42,083 nucleotides of DNA from Bacteroidales bacterium (GCA_024682995.1 JAIKYR010000129.1:1-42083); one strand, 5' to 3'; shown: positions 1-8,574, counted from the stretch's first letter. Notes: generated by a model from the letters alone, not told the origin. A program made the numbers and translations.

Positions 1-647
1 GGCACAGGCTGGCCCCACACGGCATGCTGATAGTCATTCACCGTGATGTAGCCCACAAACTGCAGCGAGTCGCCGTATTCCCACGGATGGCTGCCATAGA
101 CCTTCATCTGCGACTTGCCGCTGGCGGCACCCGTCATGCCCACGTACTCCAGAGAGTTCGCGCCACCGTCACCGCGGCTCACCATCTTCACCGTCGAGGT
201 GCGGCCGTTCTGCCGCGCCGTCAGGAAGTAGAGGCCCGCGTTGGCGAGCGTCACGCGCAGTTCGTGCGCACCCTCCTGCGGGGATTCGATGCGCCGTGTC
301 TCCACCACGCGCCCGAAGATGTCCGTAACCTGCACCTGCACGTCGCCACGGTCCGTCACGTTCAGCGTAGCGCGCGTCTCGCCCTCAAAGGGGTTGGGCC
401 TGTTCTGCTTCAGACCGAAAGTACCCGTCTGTACATAGTGCTCCACGCCCGCGGGCGAGAGTATGAGGCGCAAGTCCGGCGCATACACCGTCTCCGTCCA
501 GTTCTGCGTCAAGTTGGTCACCACCACGCTGTCCATCTGTACAGCCTGGTCGTTACCGTCCATTCCTTCAAAGCTGATTACCACCTGCTGCGCCGGCAGC
601 AGCAGCACCATCAGCATCATCGCGATAAGAGTAAAGGTCTTTTTCAT
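1..647 (-). CDS. Secreted FISUMP-type protein, N-terminal part (3' end outside the window)
   Basis: I translated this open frame by hand. It begins at an ATG at 647-645 and stays open to the window edge, so only about 215 residues are seen. Residues 1-20 form a signal peptide (MKK start, Leu/Met-rich core, cut near PAQQ). Residues 20-65 match the 'VVVTNL..W' opening I remember from Bacteroidales proteins carrying the Fibrobacter succinogenes major paralogous (FISUMP) domain. Around residues 73-150 there is a beta-sandwich with NRPNPF, then 'DIFGRVV', then 'GLYFLTARQNGR'. This looks like a T9SS type A sorting domain but lies near the N-terminus rather than at the C-terminus. A TATCTTTG promoter sits just upstream. 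Substrate and role are unknown. The family assignment is from memory, and the FISUMP domain itself would lie off the window. Confidence 0.6.
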   Translation of the reverse strand, partial: MKKTFTLIAMMLMVLLLPAQQVVISFEGMDGNDQAVQMDSVVVTNLTQNWTETVYAPDLRLILSPAGVEHYVQTGTFGLKQNRPNPFEGETRATLNVTDRGDVQVQVTDIFGRVVETRRIESPQEGAHELRVTLANAGLYFLTARQNGRTSTVKMVSRGDGGANSLEYVGMTGAASGKSQMKVYGSHPWEYGDSLQFVGYITVNDYQHAVWGQPV

Positions 648-680
648 ATCTATAAAGTTTTAATTTTCAGTATTGGATTG

Positions 681-688
681 CAAAGATA
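681..688 (-). promoter_or_regulatory. Promoter -7 element for the FISUMP-type gene
   Basis: Reads TATCTTTG on the minus strand, matching the Bacteroidota TAnnTTTG element, 33 nt before the ATG at 647. It suggests the FISUMP-type gene has its own promoter rather than depending on the radical SAM gene upstream. Confidence 0.6.
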
Positions 689-707
689 CAAAATTCGGAT
701 AAACAAA

Positions 708-1778
708 TCACTCCCCAAAGAGCTTCCTGTACAGGCATCCCACCAGCTGTCGGTCGTCGTCGCGCTGGTGCATGCCGCCGCCCAAACAGTAACGGAAGGC
801 CTCGCAATGCTCGCACGGGCCGGTCTTGGCCCAACGGCGGTCGCGGAACTCCTGAAAACGGTTCTGCCACACATCCCAGAAGTCATCCTGATAGATATTG
901 CCCTGGTGGAAATTGTGCCGGATGCTGGTACAACCGGAGATACTGCCGTCGATGCGGATGCTGGCGGCATTCACGCCGGCGGCGCAATGGTAGAAATAGT
1001 CGCGCACCTCAGCCTCGTATTCCCCTAAAAAGCCCTCGCAGGCAAAATTCAGACGGATGCGGCCCTCTTGGCGGGTGCTTTTGATGAATTCCATGATGCC
1101 CCGCACCTGCTCGGAGGATAGTTGCAGCGTGTCATCGTCGGCCGCCCGTCCCGCCGGAAAGATGGTGAAGATGCGCCAGCGCCGTACACCGAGGCTGATC
1201 AGGAACTCCTTGAAACGTTCTAAATAGGGAAATGTCTGCGGCGTCACGCAGGTGACCACATCGTAGGTAAGGCCCTTCTCCTGTGCAATCATCCGGATGG
1301 CCTCCACGGCCCTGTCAAAGCTGTCGGGATGGCCGCGCATGGCGTTGTGCTCCTCGGCGAAACCGTCCAGACTGATCGTGATAGAGTGCAGGCCCGCCCG
1401 CAATAGGGAATCTAACCGCGCACGGTCCAGCAACATGCCGTTGCTCACCATGCCCCACGGATATTCGCGCTTGTAGAGTTCCCGTCCCACCTGCTCCAAA
1501 TCGTTGCGCATCAGCGGCTCGCCGCCCGAGAAAATAATCATCACCTTATGCGGGTCCACATGCGGCGTAAGCTTGTCGATGACGGCCAGAAAATCCTCCG
1601 CCGGCATATCGGGCGTGTTGCTCTTGGCGGTGCAGTCGCTGCCGCAGTGCTTGCAGTTGAGGCAGCAGCGAAGCGTACACTCCCAGAAGAGCTGCATCAG
1701 CGTATGTTCCCGCACCTCGATGGCGTGATACTTGCGATACAACTCCAGCGCGCCCCGTTTCTTCCAACCCAGTTTCAT
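708..1778 (-). CDS. Radical SAM/SPASM enzyme of the rSAM/lipoprotein pair
   Basis: A 356-residue radical S-adenosylmethionine protein. The [4Fe-4S] motif CxxxCxxC is Cys38-Cys42-Cys45 within a Cys-rich stretch starting ECTLRC. A GGEP motif follows near residue 86 in 'IIFSGGEPL'. The C-terminal quarter has SPASM-type auxiliary-cluster cysteines (HCAAG, GCTS, CEHCEAFRYC, GCLY). The 'WECTLRC.L.C.HCGSDC' signature is the one I associate with TIGR04133, the radical SAM member of the uncharacterised Bacteroidota rSAM/lipoprotein system. A 78-residue lipoprotein gene ends 7 nt upstream of this ATG, which strongly suggests co-transcription and a functional pair. The likely role is modifying a peptide or protein, as SPASM enzymes do. 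The substrate is not shown; the lipoprotein is the obvious candidate. Lengths and motifs look intact. Confidence 0.85.
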   Translation of the reverse strand: MKLGWKKRGALELYRKYHAIEVREHTLMQLFWECTLRCCLNCKHCGSDCTAKSNTPDMPAEDFLAVIDKLTPHVDPHKVMIIFSGGEPLMRNDLEQVGRELYKREYPWGMVSNGMLLDRARLDSLLRAGLHSITISLDGFAEEHNAMRGHPDSFDRAVEAIRMIAQEKGLTYDVVTCVTPQTFPYLERFKEFLISLGVRRWRIFTIFPAGRAADDDTLQLSSEQVRGIMEFIKSTRQEGRIRLNFACEGFLGEYEAEVRDYFYHCAAGVNAASIRIDGSISGCTSIRHNFHQGNIYQDDFWDVWQNRFQEFRDRRWAKTGPCEHCEAFRYCLGGGMHQRDDDRQLVGCLYRKLFGE

Positions 1779-1784
1779 AAACGG

Positions 1785-2021
1785 CTATTGGGAATCGTCT
1801 GTGTATGGCAACTCTTCGGATGAGACACCCTCCGTTTGCGGGATGGCGTCTGTTTGCTTGCCAGGCTCAAAAGTCTTGTAAACAACACCATACATTTCCG
1901 ACATCGTATCGCCAGGTGTCGTCCAGTGATCGGGAGGAACAGGGCCATACATGAGTTCGGGTCCGTCACAGGCTGTGAAAAAGCCCAAGGCTGAAAGCAG
2001 CAATGCGAGAATCTTTCTCAT
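1785..2021 (-). CDS. Small lipoprotein paired with the radical SAM enzyme
   Basis: A 78-residue protein with a short basic start, a hydrophobic core and a lipobox ending at Cys18 (GFFTAC), so it should be lipidated and exported. The mature part is about 60 residues, acidic and Pro/Thr-rich, with 'MYGPVPPDHW' just after the Cys and no other cysteine. It lies between the flotillin gene (11-nt gap) and the radical SAM gene (6-nt gap). Position, size and the 'MYG.P.P' stretch fit the radical-SAM-associated lipoprotein family (TIGR04134 type), though this copy looks short for that family. It may be the substrate of the radical SAM enzyme; this is inference. No catalytic motif is visible. Confidence 0.7.
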   Translation of the reverse strand: MRKILALLLSALGFFTACDGPELMYGPVPPDHWTTPGDTMSEMYGVVYKTFEPGKQTDAIPQTEGVSSEELPYTDDSQ

Positions 2022-2032
2022 GACAATTAGGC

Positions 2033-3541
2033 TTATTGGTTGTTATTGTTTTTCTGCGAAGTCCGTTTCACGGCGCCCTCTAACGTGGTGGTCTTCATAA
2101 TCTCGCCCATGTTCACGCCGGTGGCGTCGGATACCACGTCCATGGTTTGGCGGATGACGGTGGGCACATTGCCCGACATCTCGGCCACACCCTTGCCGTC
2201 GTTGCCGTAGATGCGCACGTCCTTGATGGCGGAGATGGGCTCGGCGATGCTGGCGGCGATTTCCGGCAGTTTCTCGATGACCATCTGGGCCTTGGCGGCA
2301 TCGCCGTACTCTTTGTAGGCCTCAGCTTTCAGGCGCAGAGCCTCGGCTTCAGCTTTACCTTTCTGTTCGATGGCATAAGCTTCGGCATCGGCGATTTTCT
2401 TTTTACCGATAGCTTCCTGTTCCATCTTGTACTGTTCGGCCTCGGCCAGAGCGCGAACCGCCTTGGCGTTCTGTTCGGCCTCGTAGGCGGCGGCTTCCGC
2501 ATTGCGCTTGCGCTGCTCCAACTCGGCGGCGGCGGCAATCTCGGTGTTGTATTTGTCGGCATCGGCCCTCTTCTGGATTTCGGCTTCCAACGTATTCTGC
2601 TGAATCTTAACCTTTTCGGCGGTCAGTTCCTGCTCGCGTTTCGCCTTTTCAATCTGGGCCTCCACCTGCTTGGAGTTGATAACCTTCTGTTTCTCCTGTT
2701 CGAGGATGCTCTTGGCAGCCACAGCCTCCACCGTCTTCTCGTTCACCGTTTTCTGTTGCTCTTGCTGCTGGATCATGTAGGCGGCATCCGCCTTGGCCTT
2801 CTGCGTGTCTTCCACCACCTTAAGGTCGGCGATCTTCACAGCTAGCTCATTGTTTTTCTCAGCGATGATGGTCTCGTTGAGCACGCGCGCGTCGTTGGCG
2901 GCCTTCTTGGCTTCCGACTGCTTGATGGCGATGTCGCGCTCGGCCTCCGCCTTGGTGATGGCCGCCTGCTTGCGGATGGCATAGGTGTTGTCGGCACCCA
3001 AGTCCTTGATCAAGCCCACCTCATCGGTGATGTTCTGGATATTACAGGAGATAATTTCGATGCCTAACTTGGCCATATCGGGACCGGCTTTCTTGGCAAT
3101 CTGGTCCGAGAAACCGTCGCGGTCGATGTTGAGGTTTTTCAGCGTGACGGCACCGATGACCTCACGCATGTTGCCCTCTAACGAGTCCTTGCACTGCAGG
3201 GCGATATCTTTCTCCGACATGTTCAGGAAGTTCTTGGCAGCCAGCCGGATGCCTTCGGGCGTGTTCATGACGCGGATCTTGGCCACCGCATCCACCATCA
3301 CGTTGATGAAGTCGTTGGTGGGCACCGAGGTGCTGGTCTTGATGTCCACGGAGGTTTGTCCTAAAAACACTTTGTCAATCCGCTCGAAAAACGGAATCCG
3401 GAATCCTCCCTTGCCAATCAGGACACGGGGTTGCCGGGACAGACCGGAAATAATCATAGCCTCTTTTGGCGGGGTTTTAACGTAGGAAAAGAGGATTATG
3501 AGAAATAGGACGATAGCTGCAATAATAATGATGACACTCAT
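2033..3541 (-). CDS. floT: Flotillin-like SPFH domain membrane protein
   Basis: A 502-residue SPFH/band-7 protein of the flotillin (YuaG/FloT) type. One N-terminal membrane segment (about residues 2-20) is followed by 'PPKEAMIISG' and the SPFH domain to about residue 210. A long Ala/Glu/Lys-rich coiled coil (about 180-410) follows, then a C-terminal region with 'EKLPEIAASIAEPISAIKDVRIYG', split here as the conserved flotillin end. Flotillins form large membrane assemblies that organise membrane fluidity and signalling. A TATATTTG promoter lies upstream at 3613-3620. The lipoprotein and radical SAM genes follow within 11 and 6 nt, so this may be the first gene of a three-gene transcript. Bacterial floT genes often pair with an NfeD-type gene; none is adjacent here. 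The gene symbol follows B. subtilis usage. Confidence 0.88.
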   Translation of the reverse strand: MSVIIIIAAIVLFLIILFSYVKTPPKEAMIISGLSRQPRVLIGKGGFRIPFFERIDKVFLGQTSVDIKTSTSVPTNDFINVMVDAVAKIRVMNTPEGIRLAAKNFLNMSEKDIALQCKDSLEGNMREVIGAVTLKNLNIDRDGFSDQIAKKAGPDMAKLGIEIISCNIQNITDEVGLIKDLGADNTYAIRKQAAITKAEAERDIAIKQSEAKKAANDARVLNETIIAEKNNELAVKIADLKVVEDTQKAKADAAYMIQQQEQQKTVNEKTVEAVAAKSILEQEKQKVINSKQVEAQIEKAKREQELTAEKVKIQQNTLEAEIQKRADADKYNTEIAAAAELEQRKRNAEAAAYEAEQNAKAVRALAEAEQYKMEQEAIGKKKIADAEAYAIEQKGKAEAEALRLKAEAYKEYGDAAKAQMVIEKLPEIAASIAEPISAIKDVRIYGNDGKGVAEMSGNVPTVIRQTMDVVSDATGVNMGEIMKTTTLEGAVKRTSQKNNNNQ

Positions 3542-3612
3542 GATGGTTGTTTTTTGTCTAATACTATGGATTATTAATTTCTAATGATTTTTGTATCTTG
3601 AAAACACAACGG

Positions 3613-3620
3613 CAAATATA
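3613..3620 (-). promoter_or_regulatory. Promoter -7 element for the flotillin operon
   Basis: TATATTTG on the minus strand, 72 nt before the flotillin ATG. It is divergent from the thiamin-receptor promoter at 3657. Confidence 0.6.
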
Positions 3621-3656
3621 CATTTTTTTTAAAGACATCACATTGAAAATATTTTG

Positions 3657-3664
3657 TATTTTTG
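3657..3664 (+). promoter_or_regulatory. Promoter -7 element for the TPP-riboswitch transcript
   Basis: TATTTTTG followed within 11 nt by the start of the TPP aptamer, so transcription should begin just before the riboswitch. Confidence 0.65.
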
Positions 3665-3674
3665 CCGCCGTTTT

Positions 3675-3746
3675 GAAAGGGGTGCCTTCCGAGGCTGAGA
3701 TCAGACCCGTTGAACCTGATGCGGATAATGCCGCCGTAGGGAGATA
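3675..3746 (+). promoter_or_regulatory. TPP (thiamin pyrophosphate) riboswitch
   Basis: The conserved THI-box segments appear in order: GGGGTGCC, GGCTGAGA, ACCCGTTGAACCTGAT and GCGGATAATGCCG, then CGTAGGGAG. It lies between a TATTTTTG promoter and the TonB receptor gene, 62 nt before that gene's first ATG. TPP-bound RNA normally lowers expression of thiamin synthesis or uptake genes. Here the only downstream gene is the receptor, which points to thiamin or precursor uptake. I could not identify the expression platform; the short spacing suggests control of translation start. Confidence 0.95.
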
Positions 3747-3808
3747 AACAGAGTCTTCTTTTCCCTCTTTCAGTATTTGTTTAATTATAAAATAAAACTG
3801 TTAGAGTT

Positions 3809-6208
3809 ATGATTAAAAGTTTAGAGTTTAGAGTTGAGCGTTTCAAGTACAACAATCAACAGCTAACGGCTAAAGGCCAACAGCCCACGGCCCGTTTTTT
3901 CCGTTTGTTTTCTGCCATGATAGCCATGCTGATTCCGTCAGTGTTGTTCGCGCAGCTCCCCGACACTGTGCAGCGCGGCGAGGTGGAAGAAGTGACCATC
4001 CAGTTCACCAAGCCCACGGTGCAGACTTCGGCCAACGTCACCACCATGTCCATGCCGCAGATACGCGCCCAGCAGGGCAACGGAAGCGTCAACAACCTGT
4101 TGGAACTGATGCCCTCGGTGGTCACCACCTCCGAGTCGGGTAACGGTCTGGGTGCCACCTACCTGTTCATCCGCGGCATTGACCAGACCCGTATCAACAC
4201 CACTCTCAACGGCGTGACTATCAACAATGCCGAATCACAGGGCTCTTGGTTGGTGAATTTGCCCGACATGGGCGCTTTTATCGAAAATGTGAGCGTGCAG
4301 AGCGGGGCCAACACCTCCGACGGCAGCACCTCCTACGGTGCCCGCGTCGATTTCGTGACGCGCGAAATACCCACCAAACCCTTTGCCGAGGTGCGCAGCT
4401 CCTACGGCTCGTTCAACACCTTCCACAATATGGTGAACGCCGGCACCGGCCTCATCGGCAAGCGCTTTTCCATGCTGGCCTCCTTCTCCGACATCCGCAG
4501 CGACGGTTACATCGACTACTCCGGCGTGCGCCTCAACTCCGGTTTCTTGACCGCCCAATATGATTTGTACAATTTTAAAAAGAATAAAGACTACGGAAAA
4601 CTGAAATTCCATCTCCTTTTCGGCACCGAGCACACCGGCCTTGCCTGGAACGGCGTGTCCTATGATATGTTAGAGACCAACCGCACATACAACTCCTGCG
4701 GCGAATATTACGATGACAACGGAGATTACCATTACTATGAGAATTCCAAAGACCATTACACCCAGACATTCTATCAATTGGAATACGTCAAAGATTGGAT
4801 TCGCCAGGAGGGACGCCAACGCCACAGCCTGCAGGTGATGCCCTATCTGACACGCGGCATCGGTTATTACGAACAGTATAAAGACGATAAGAAGGTGAAG
4901 AAATACGGTTTGGAAGGCATCATCCATATGGTGGGTCATGAACTGGACAGCGCCACGTACACAGTTACCACTCTTTATGACACTTCAAAGAAAGCCGACT
5001 TTGTCACACAGAAATACTTGGACAACTATTTTTACGGTGTTCATGCGCAATATACGGGCACGCAGGTGTTCAAGGAGCATAGCGACCAAGGTCTGCGCTG
5101 GGTGGCTGGTGCGGATGTCAGCAACTACAACGGCAAGCACTATGGCTACATCGTGTGGGTGCAACCCGACCGCGTGGTGGATTGTCCGGCCATGTACAAA
5201 TGGTACGAGGGCACCGGCAACAAGCTGCAGGCCAAGCTCTTTGGCAGTCTGCGCTATTGGTACAAGAACTTCAGCGTGACGGGCGAGTTGCAGTACCGTC
5301 GGGTGAATTACGTCATTGACGGTGTCAACGACGAACTGACCCCCATCCCGCAGGAGTATCACTGGAACTTTATCAACCCGAAAATCGCGTTGCACTATTA
5401 TATAGACAAGAACCCATTGAAACACAGTTTCGACCTCTCCTTTGCCACCGCCAACCGCGAGGCCACACGCAACGATCTCGTTGGCGCCCCTGACAACCGA
5501 AAGCCTATGCCGGAAACGCTCTACGACTTGGAGTTCAGCTATATGATGCACAATGCCAAGTTCTTCTTCAACACCACGTTGTATGGTATGTATTATAAGG
5601 ACCAGCTGGTGCGAACCGGCGAGTTGGACCAGACCGGCGACCCACTCATGACCAACGTCGATAAGAGCTATCGCGCTGGCATTGAGCTTTCAGCGGCCTA
5701 CCGTCCGGTGCGCTTCTTCACCTGGCACATCAACGGCGGCTTCAGCCTCAACCGCATCATCGATTACGTGCATTATGTGGATCACTATTCGGGAGAAAAT
5801 TGGGACTGGGACGGTCAAACCGAACAACACCTGGGCAACACCCCGATCTCCTTCTCACCGAGCGTAGTGCTGGGCAATGACTTCACCTTCACCCCGCTCA
5901 AAGACTTCAACATTTCCCTGATTACCAAGTTTGTCAGCAAGCAATATCTCGACAATTCCGGTGACGACACCTATTGTTTGAGGCCGTACTCCTACAGCAA
6001 CCTGCGTCTTTCCTACACTTTCCATTTCAAATGCTTGAAGGATCTGGAACTTTTCTTCCATATCAACAATCTCTTCAATGCCAAATACGAAAGCAACGCC
6101 CAGATATATACCTCTTATTATGAGGATGAACCGGACAAGTACTACAGTACCGGTTATTTCCCGCAGGCGGGCATCAATTTCTTAGGCGGCGTGAGATTGA
6201 AATTCTAG
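3809..6208 (+). CDS. TonB-dependent outer membrane receptor, probably for thiamin
   Basis: A 799-residue TonB-dependent receptor. The signal peptide core is residues 30-49 (FFRLFSAMIAMLIPSVLFAQ). The plug starts near residue 55 and has 'LLELMPSVV', 'YLFIRGID' and 'TTLNGVTINNAE'. The barrel follows and ends in Phe ('GGVRLKF'), as outer membrane proteins do. No carboxypeptidase-like N-terminal domain and no SusD partner is present. Control by a TPP riboswitch makes it an OMP-thi type receptor importing thiamin or a precursor. No pnuT-like transporter or thiamin synthesis gene is nearby. The first 29 residues are encoded by an intergenic-type repeat (see findings). Starting at Met37 would leave a signal peptide with no positive charge, so the long start is preferred but uncertain. 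Confidence 0.9.
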   Translation: MIKSLEFRVERFKYNNQQLTAKGQQPTARFFRLFSAMIAMLIPSVLFAQLPDTVQRGEVEEVTIQFTKPTVQTSANVTTMSMPQIRAQQGNGSVNNLLELMPSVVTTSESGNGLGATYLFIRGIDQTRINTTLNGVTINNAESQGSWLVNLPDMGAFIENVSVQSGANTSDGSTSYGARVDFVTREIPTKPFAEVRSSYGSFNTFHNMVNAGTGLIGKRFSMLASFSDIRSDGYIDYSGVRLNSGFLTAQYDLYNFKKNKDYGKLKFHLLFGTEHTGLAWNGVSYDMLETNRTYNSCGEYYDDNGDYHYYENSKDHYTQTFYQLEYVKDWIRQEGRQRHSLQVMPYLTRGIGYYEQYKDDKKVKKYGLEGIIHMVGHELDSATYTVTTLYDTSKKADFVTQKYLDNYFYGVHAQYTGTQVFKEHSDQGLRWVAGADVSNYNGKHYGYIVWVQPDRVVDCPAMYKWYEGTGNKLQAKLFGSLRYWYKNFSVTGELQYRRVNYVIDGVNDELTPIPQEYHWNFINPKIALHYYIDKNPLKHSFDLSFATANREATRNDLVGAPDNRKPMPETLYDLEFSYMMHNAKFFFNTTLYGMYYKDQLVRTGELDQTGDPLMTNVDKSYRAGIELSAAYRPVRFFTWHINGGFSLNRIIDYVHYVDHYSGENWDWDGQTEQHLGNTPISFSPSVVLGNDFTFTPLKDFNISLITKFVSKQYLDNSGDDTYCLRPYSYSNLRLSYTFHFKCLKDLELFFHINNLFNAKYESNAQIYTSYYEDEPDKYYSTGYFPQAGINFLGGVRLKF
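3812..3897 (+). repeat. Composite intergenic-type repeat fused to the receptor's 5' end
   Basis: Tandem GTTTAGAG units are followed by a unit rich in CAACAGCTAACGGC / GGCCAACAGCC. The same two units occur in the same order on the minus strand at 35911-36033, and the first unit recurs at 32046-32069. Here the repeat is read as codons 2-29 of the TonB receptor. Confidence 0.65.
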
Positions 6209-6214
6209 TTTCTG

Positions 6215-6814
6215 TTATCGTTTCAGCCATTCCGGATGGGCATACGGTTCCTTGTCCTCCAGATTGAACCAGCCCTTGTGTTTGCCACGCATCCCGTAAT
6301 AGTATTTCTCAATCTCCTCCATATCCTTCTCGTAGTCGCCCGTGGGGTAGAATATTTGGCCGATGCCGGCGGTTCGGCTGCGAAAGTCGATGTGACTGAT
6401 ACATATTGGCACGCCCGCCTTGACGGCAATCTGATAGAAGCCGCGCTTCCATTTAGTCACCAGCTGGCGGGTTCCCTCGGGACAGATGATGAACGCAATC
6501 TCGTCACGGCTTTTTATCAAATCCACGGCGAAATCCGCGAAATGCAGTGCGTGCTGGCGGTCCACCGGCACACAACCGATTTTGAGGAGAAGAGGTTTCA
6601 ATGGGAATATGAAGAACTCCTTTTTCATGGCCATTGCCATCTTCAGCCGCAGATGACGAATCACCCTCAACCCGATGAAGAAATCGGCAACGGCGGTGTG
6701 TGGGGCCATAATGACCACGCACTTTTTCAGGTCAGGATTGCTGTGGATTTCCTCCGGGGTAAGACCCGATACCCGAAAACGATGGAATTTCAAGAAGAAG
6801 GTATGTACTGACAT
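6215..6814 (-). CDS. PlsC-type glycerolipid acyltransferase
   Basis: A 199-residue protein with the acyltransferase motif HxxxxD at His39-Asp44 ('APHTAVADF') and the second block 'CPEGTR' near residue 133. These are the catalytic and phosphate-binding motifs of the 1-acyl-glycerol-3-phosphate acyltransferase (PlsC/LPLAT) superfamily. It lacks the strong N-terminal membrane helix of classic PlsC and is short, so it may act on another lipid acceptor at the inner membrane surface. It follows the LD-carboxypeptidase gene by 6 nt and is likely in the same transcript. It converges with the TonB receptor (6 nt between stop codons), with no clear terminator between them. Confidence 0.82.
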   Translation of the reverse strand: MSVHTFFLKFHRFRVSGLTPEEIHSNPDLKKCVVIMAPHTAVADFFIGLRVIRHLRLKMAMAMKKEFFIFPLKPLLLKIGCVPVDRQHALHFADFAVDLIKSRDEIAFIICPEGTRQLVTKWKRGFYQIAVKAGVPICISHIDFRSRTAGIGQIFYPTGDYEKDMEEIEKYYYGMRGKHKGWFNLEDKEPYAHPEWLKR

Positions 6815-6820
6815 AATGCT

Positions 6821-7723
6821 TTAATTTTCAATGATGATGGAATGGTCTTCGCACAGGCATTTCATTGGGCATCCCATGCGGATGGCCAGGTTGTCGGCCT
6901 CGTGACCGGCGGGGAATCCGAAGACGACGGGAAAGTCATACCGTGCAGCATGTTCGGCCACAATCTCTTCGGCGGTTTTGCCGTATGGGATAGTGTTGTC
7001 GTGCATGTCGCTGAGATGACCCACCAGCAACCCAGCCAGCCGACGCAGTTTGCCGGCCCGCTCCAAGCTGGTCATCATCCGGTCGATATGGTACAGGTAT
7101 TCATCCAAATCTTCGATGAAGAGCACCTTACCATCGGTGTTCACATCCGAGGGGGAGGCGAGTAAGGAGTATAGCATTGACAGGTTGCCGCCGGTGAGTG
7201 TGCCCTCGAAGTTGCCGGGACGGCTTAGCGGGTGTTGTGGCAGCTCATAGTGCAGGGATTCGCCCCGTAGGGCGGCTATCAGCGAATGGTTTGCGGCATT
7301 GCCAAGCTCTATCTCATGCACATTGATGGGCATAGTGGCATGGAGGGTGGCGATGTTGAAATTCTGCTGGATGTGGGAATGGAAGACTGTCACGTCGCTG
7401 TAGCCACAAATCCATTTGGGATGGGCGCGGAAAGCGGTGAAGTCCAGCCGGTCAATAATGCGGGCGGAGCCGTAGCCGCCGCGGGCGCACCACACGGCCT
7501 TGATGTCGGGGTTGTCAAGCAACTCCTGAATGTAGCCTGCACGCACAGCCTCGTCACCAGCAAACTGGTGACATTCGGCAAAGAGGCGCTCGTCATAAAA
7601 AACGTTAAAACCCGCCTGGTGGAGCAAGTCCACGGCGGGCGTAATCTCCGCAGGGGATATTTTCCGCGCCGGAGCCGCAATGGCCACCGTGTCGCCGTTC
7701 CGCAAATAGTCAGGGATAATCAT
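6821..7723 (-). CDS. LD-carboxypeptidase, peptidase family S66
   Basis: A 300-residue protein. '[10 protein letters not shown]' near the start, '[15 protein letters not shown]' and 'ICGYSDVT' (nucleophile Ser in GYSD), followed by '[16 protein letters not shown]' (Glu) and a C-terminal His region, are the hallmarks of family S66. These enzymes remove the terminal D-alanine from murein tetrapeptides during peptidoglycan recycling in the cytoplasm; some members act on microcin-type peptides instead. Length is typical. The ATG overlaps the stop of the upstream dehydrogenase (ATGA at 7720-7723), indicating translational coupling, and the acyltransferase follows 6 nt later. Confidence 0.9.
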   Translation of the reverse strand: MIIPDYLRNGDTVAIAAPARKISPAEITPAVDLLHQAGFNVFYDERLFAECHQFAGDEAVRAGYIQELLDNPDIKAVWCARGGYGSARIIDRLDFTAFRAHPKWICGYSDVTVFHSHIQQNFNIATLHATMPINVHEIELGNAANHSLIAALRGESLHYELPQHPLSRPGNFEGTLTGGNLSMLYSLLASPSDVNTDGKVLFIEDLDEYLYHIDRMMTSLERAGKLRRLAGLLVGHLSDMHDNTIPYGKTAEEIVAEHAARYDFPVVFGFPAGHEADNLAIRMGCPMKCLCEDHSIIIEN

Positions 7724-8574
7724 AATGTTATGCCGTTTTTCCGCAAAATCTCCTGTGTCATCTCGCGCAACAGTGTCCTCTCTTGTTTGTTGTTATAAAA
7801 ACGCTTTTTAGGCTTTTTAACATTGCATTTTTTGAAATAGGCTCCAGTCACCCCTTCAAATTCCGGGTTCAGCGCGGCTGCCAGCATGGTGGCTGCACCC
7901 TCTTCAGGTGTGTTGATGAGCGGACGGAAAATCCAGTCGCACAGCTTATCCACCACGATGTTGCCCTGCCGGATGATGCCAGTACTCACAATGTCAGGGT
8001 CTGCCACGTTGATGCAGATGCCGCGCTCCCTCCAGGCTTCGGCAGCATCCAGCGTGAAATAGTAGAGTGCGCGTTTGGAGTTGCCGTACGTGGAGAAACG
8101 GTTGAATTTGTGATCGTCCGTAGGTTCGAAGTAATCCTTCCGGATCTTGCCCACGACATACGCTATGGACACCATACTCACAATGCGCGTACCTCGACCC
8201 ATGATCGGTAGCAGGGCGTTGGTTAACGTGTAGTGACCCAAGTAGTTGACTGCAGTGGTGTATTCAATGCCGTTCACACTGTTGCGGGCCCGATGGCACA
8301 ATACACCGGCATTGTTCAAAAGAATCTGCAAAGAGGGAAACTCCTTCTTCACCTCATCGGCGAAGCGGATGATATCCTGAAGATTGCCGAGGTCCACCTG
8401 CTTCAAAAAGAGATTTGCTCCGGTCTCCTTGCGGATCGCCTCATAGGTGGGACGTGCGATTTCCGTGTCGTAGCAGGCCATGATGACATCATAACCGGAT
8501 TTCGCCAATGTACGGGTGTGTATTGTTCCCATACCTCCGTCGGCACCCGTTACTAAAGCTGTTCCTTTACTCAT
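7720..8574 (-). CDS. Short-chain dehydrogenase/reductase (SDR), retinol-dehydrogenase-like
   Basis: A 284-residue protein from the chosen ATG at 8574. It has the Rossmann NAD(P) motif TGADGGMG near the N-terminus, NNAG in the middle, and the catalytic Ser with Tyr-x3-Lys in '[10 protein letters not shown]'. It resembles the extended retinol/protochlorophyllide-reductase-like SDR group. The C-terminus is basic ('KKPKKRF'). An upstream in-frame ATG at 8634 would add 20 residues before the Rossmann start with no conserved sequence, so '[10 protein letters not shown]' is taken as the start. A TATATTTG promoter is at 8655-8662. It is the first gene of a transcript with the LD-carboxypeptidase and acyltransferase. 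Substrate unknown. Confidence 0.85.
   Translation of the reverse strand: MSKGTALVTGADGGMGTIHTRTLAKSGYDVIMACYDTEIARPTYEAIRKETGANLFLKQVDLGNLQDIIRFADEVKKEFPSLQILLNNAGVLCHRARNSVNGIEYTTAVNYLGHYTLTNALLPIMGRGTRIVSMVSIAYVVGKIRKDYFEPTDDHKFNRFSTYGNSKRALYYFTLDAAEAWRERGICINVADPDIVSTGIIRQGNIVVDKLCDWIFRPLINTPEEGAATMLAAALNPEFEGVTGAYFKKCNVKKPKKRFYNNKQERTLLREMTQEILRKNGITL

Noticed and set aside
24-1028. Plus-strand open frame of 334 codons
   Set aside because: It runs antisense across the FISUMP-type gene, its promoter and the radical SAM gene; both minus-strand proteins have strong family motifs.
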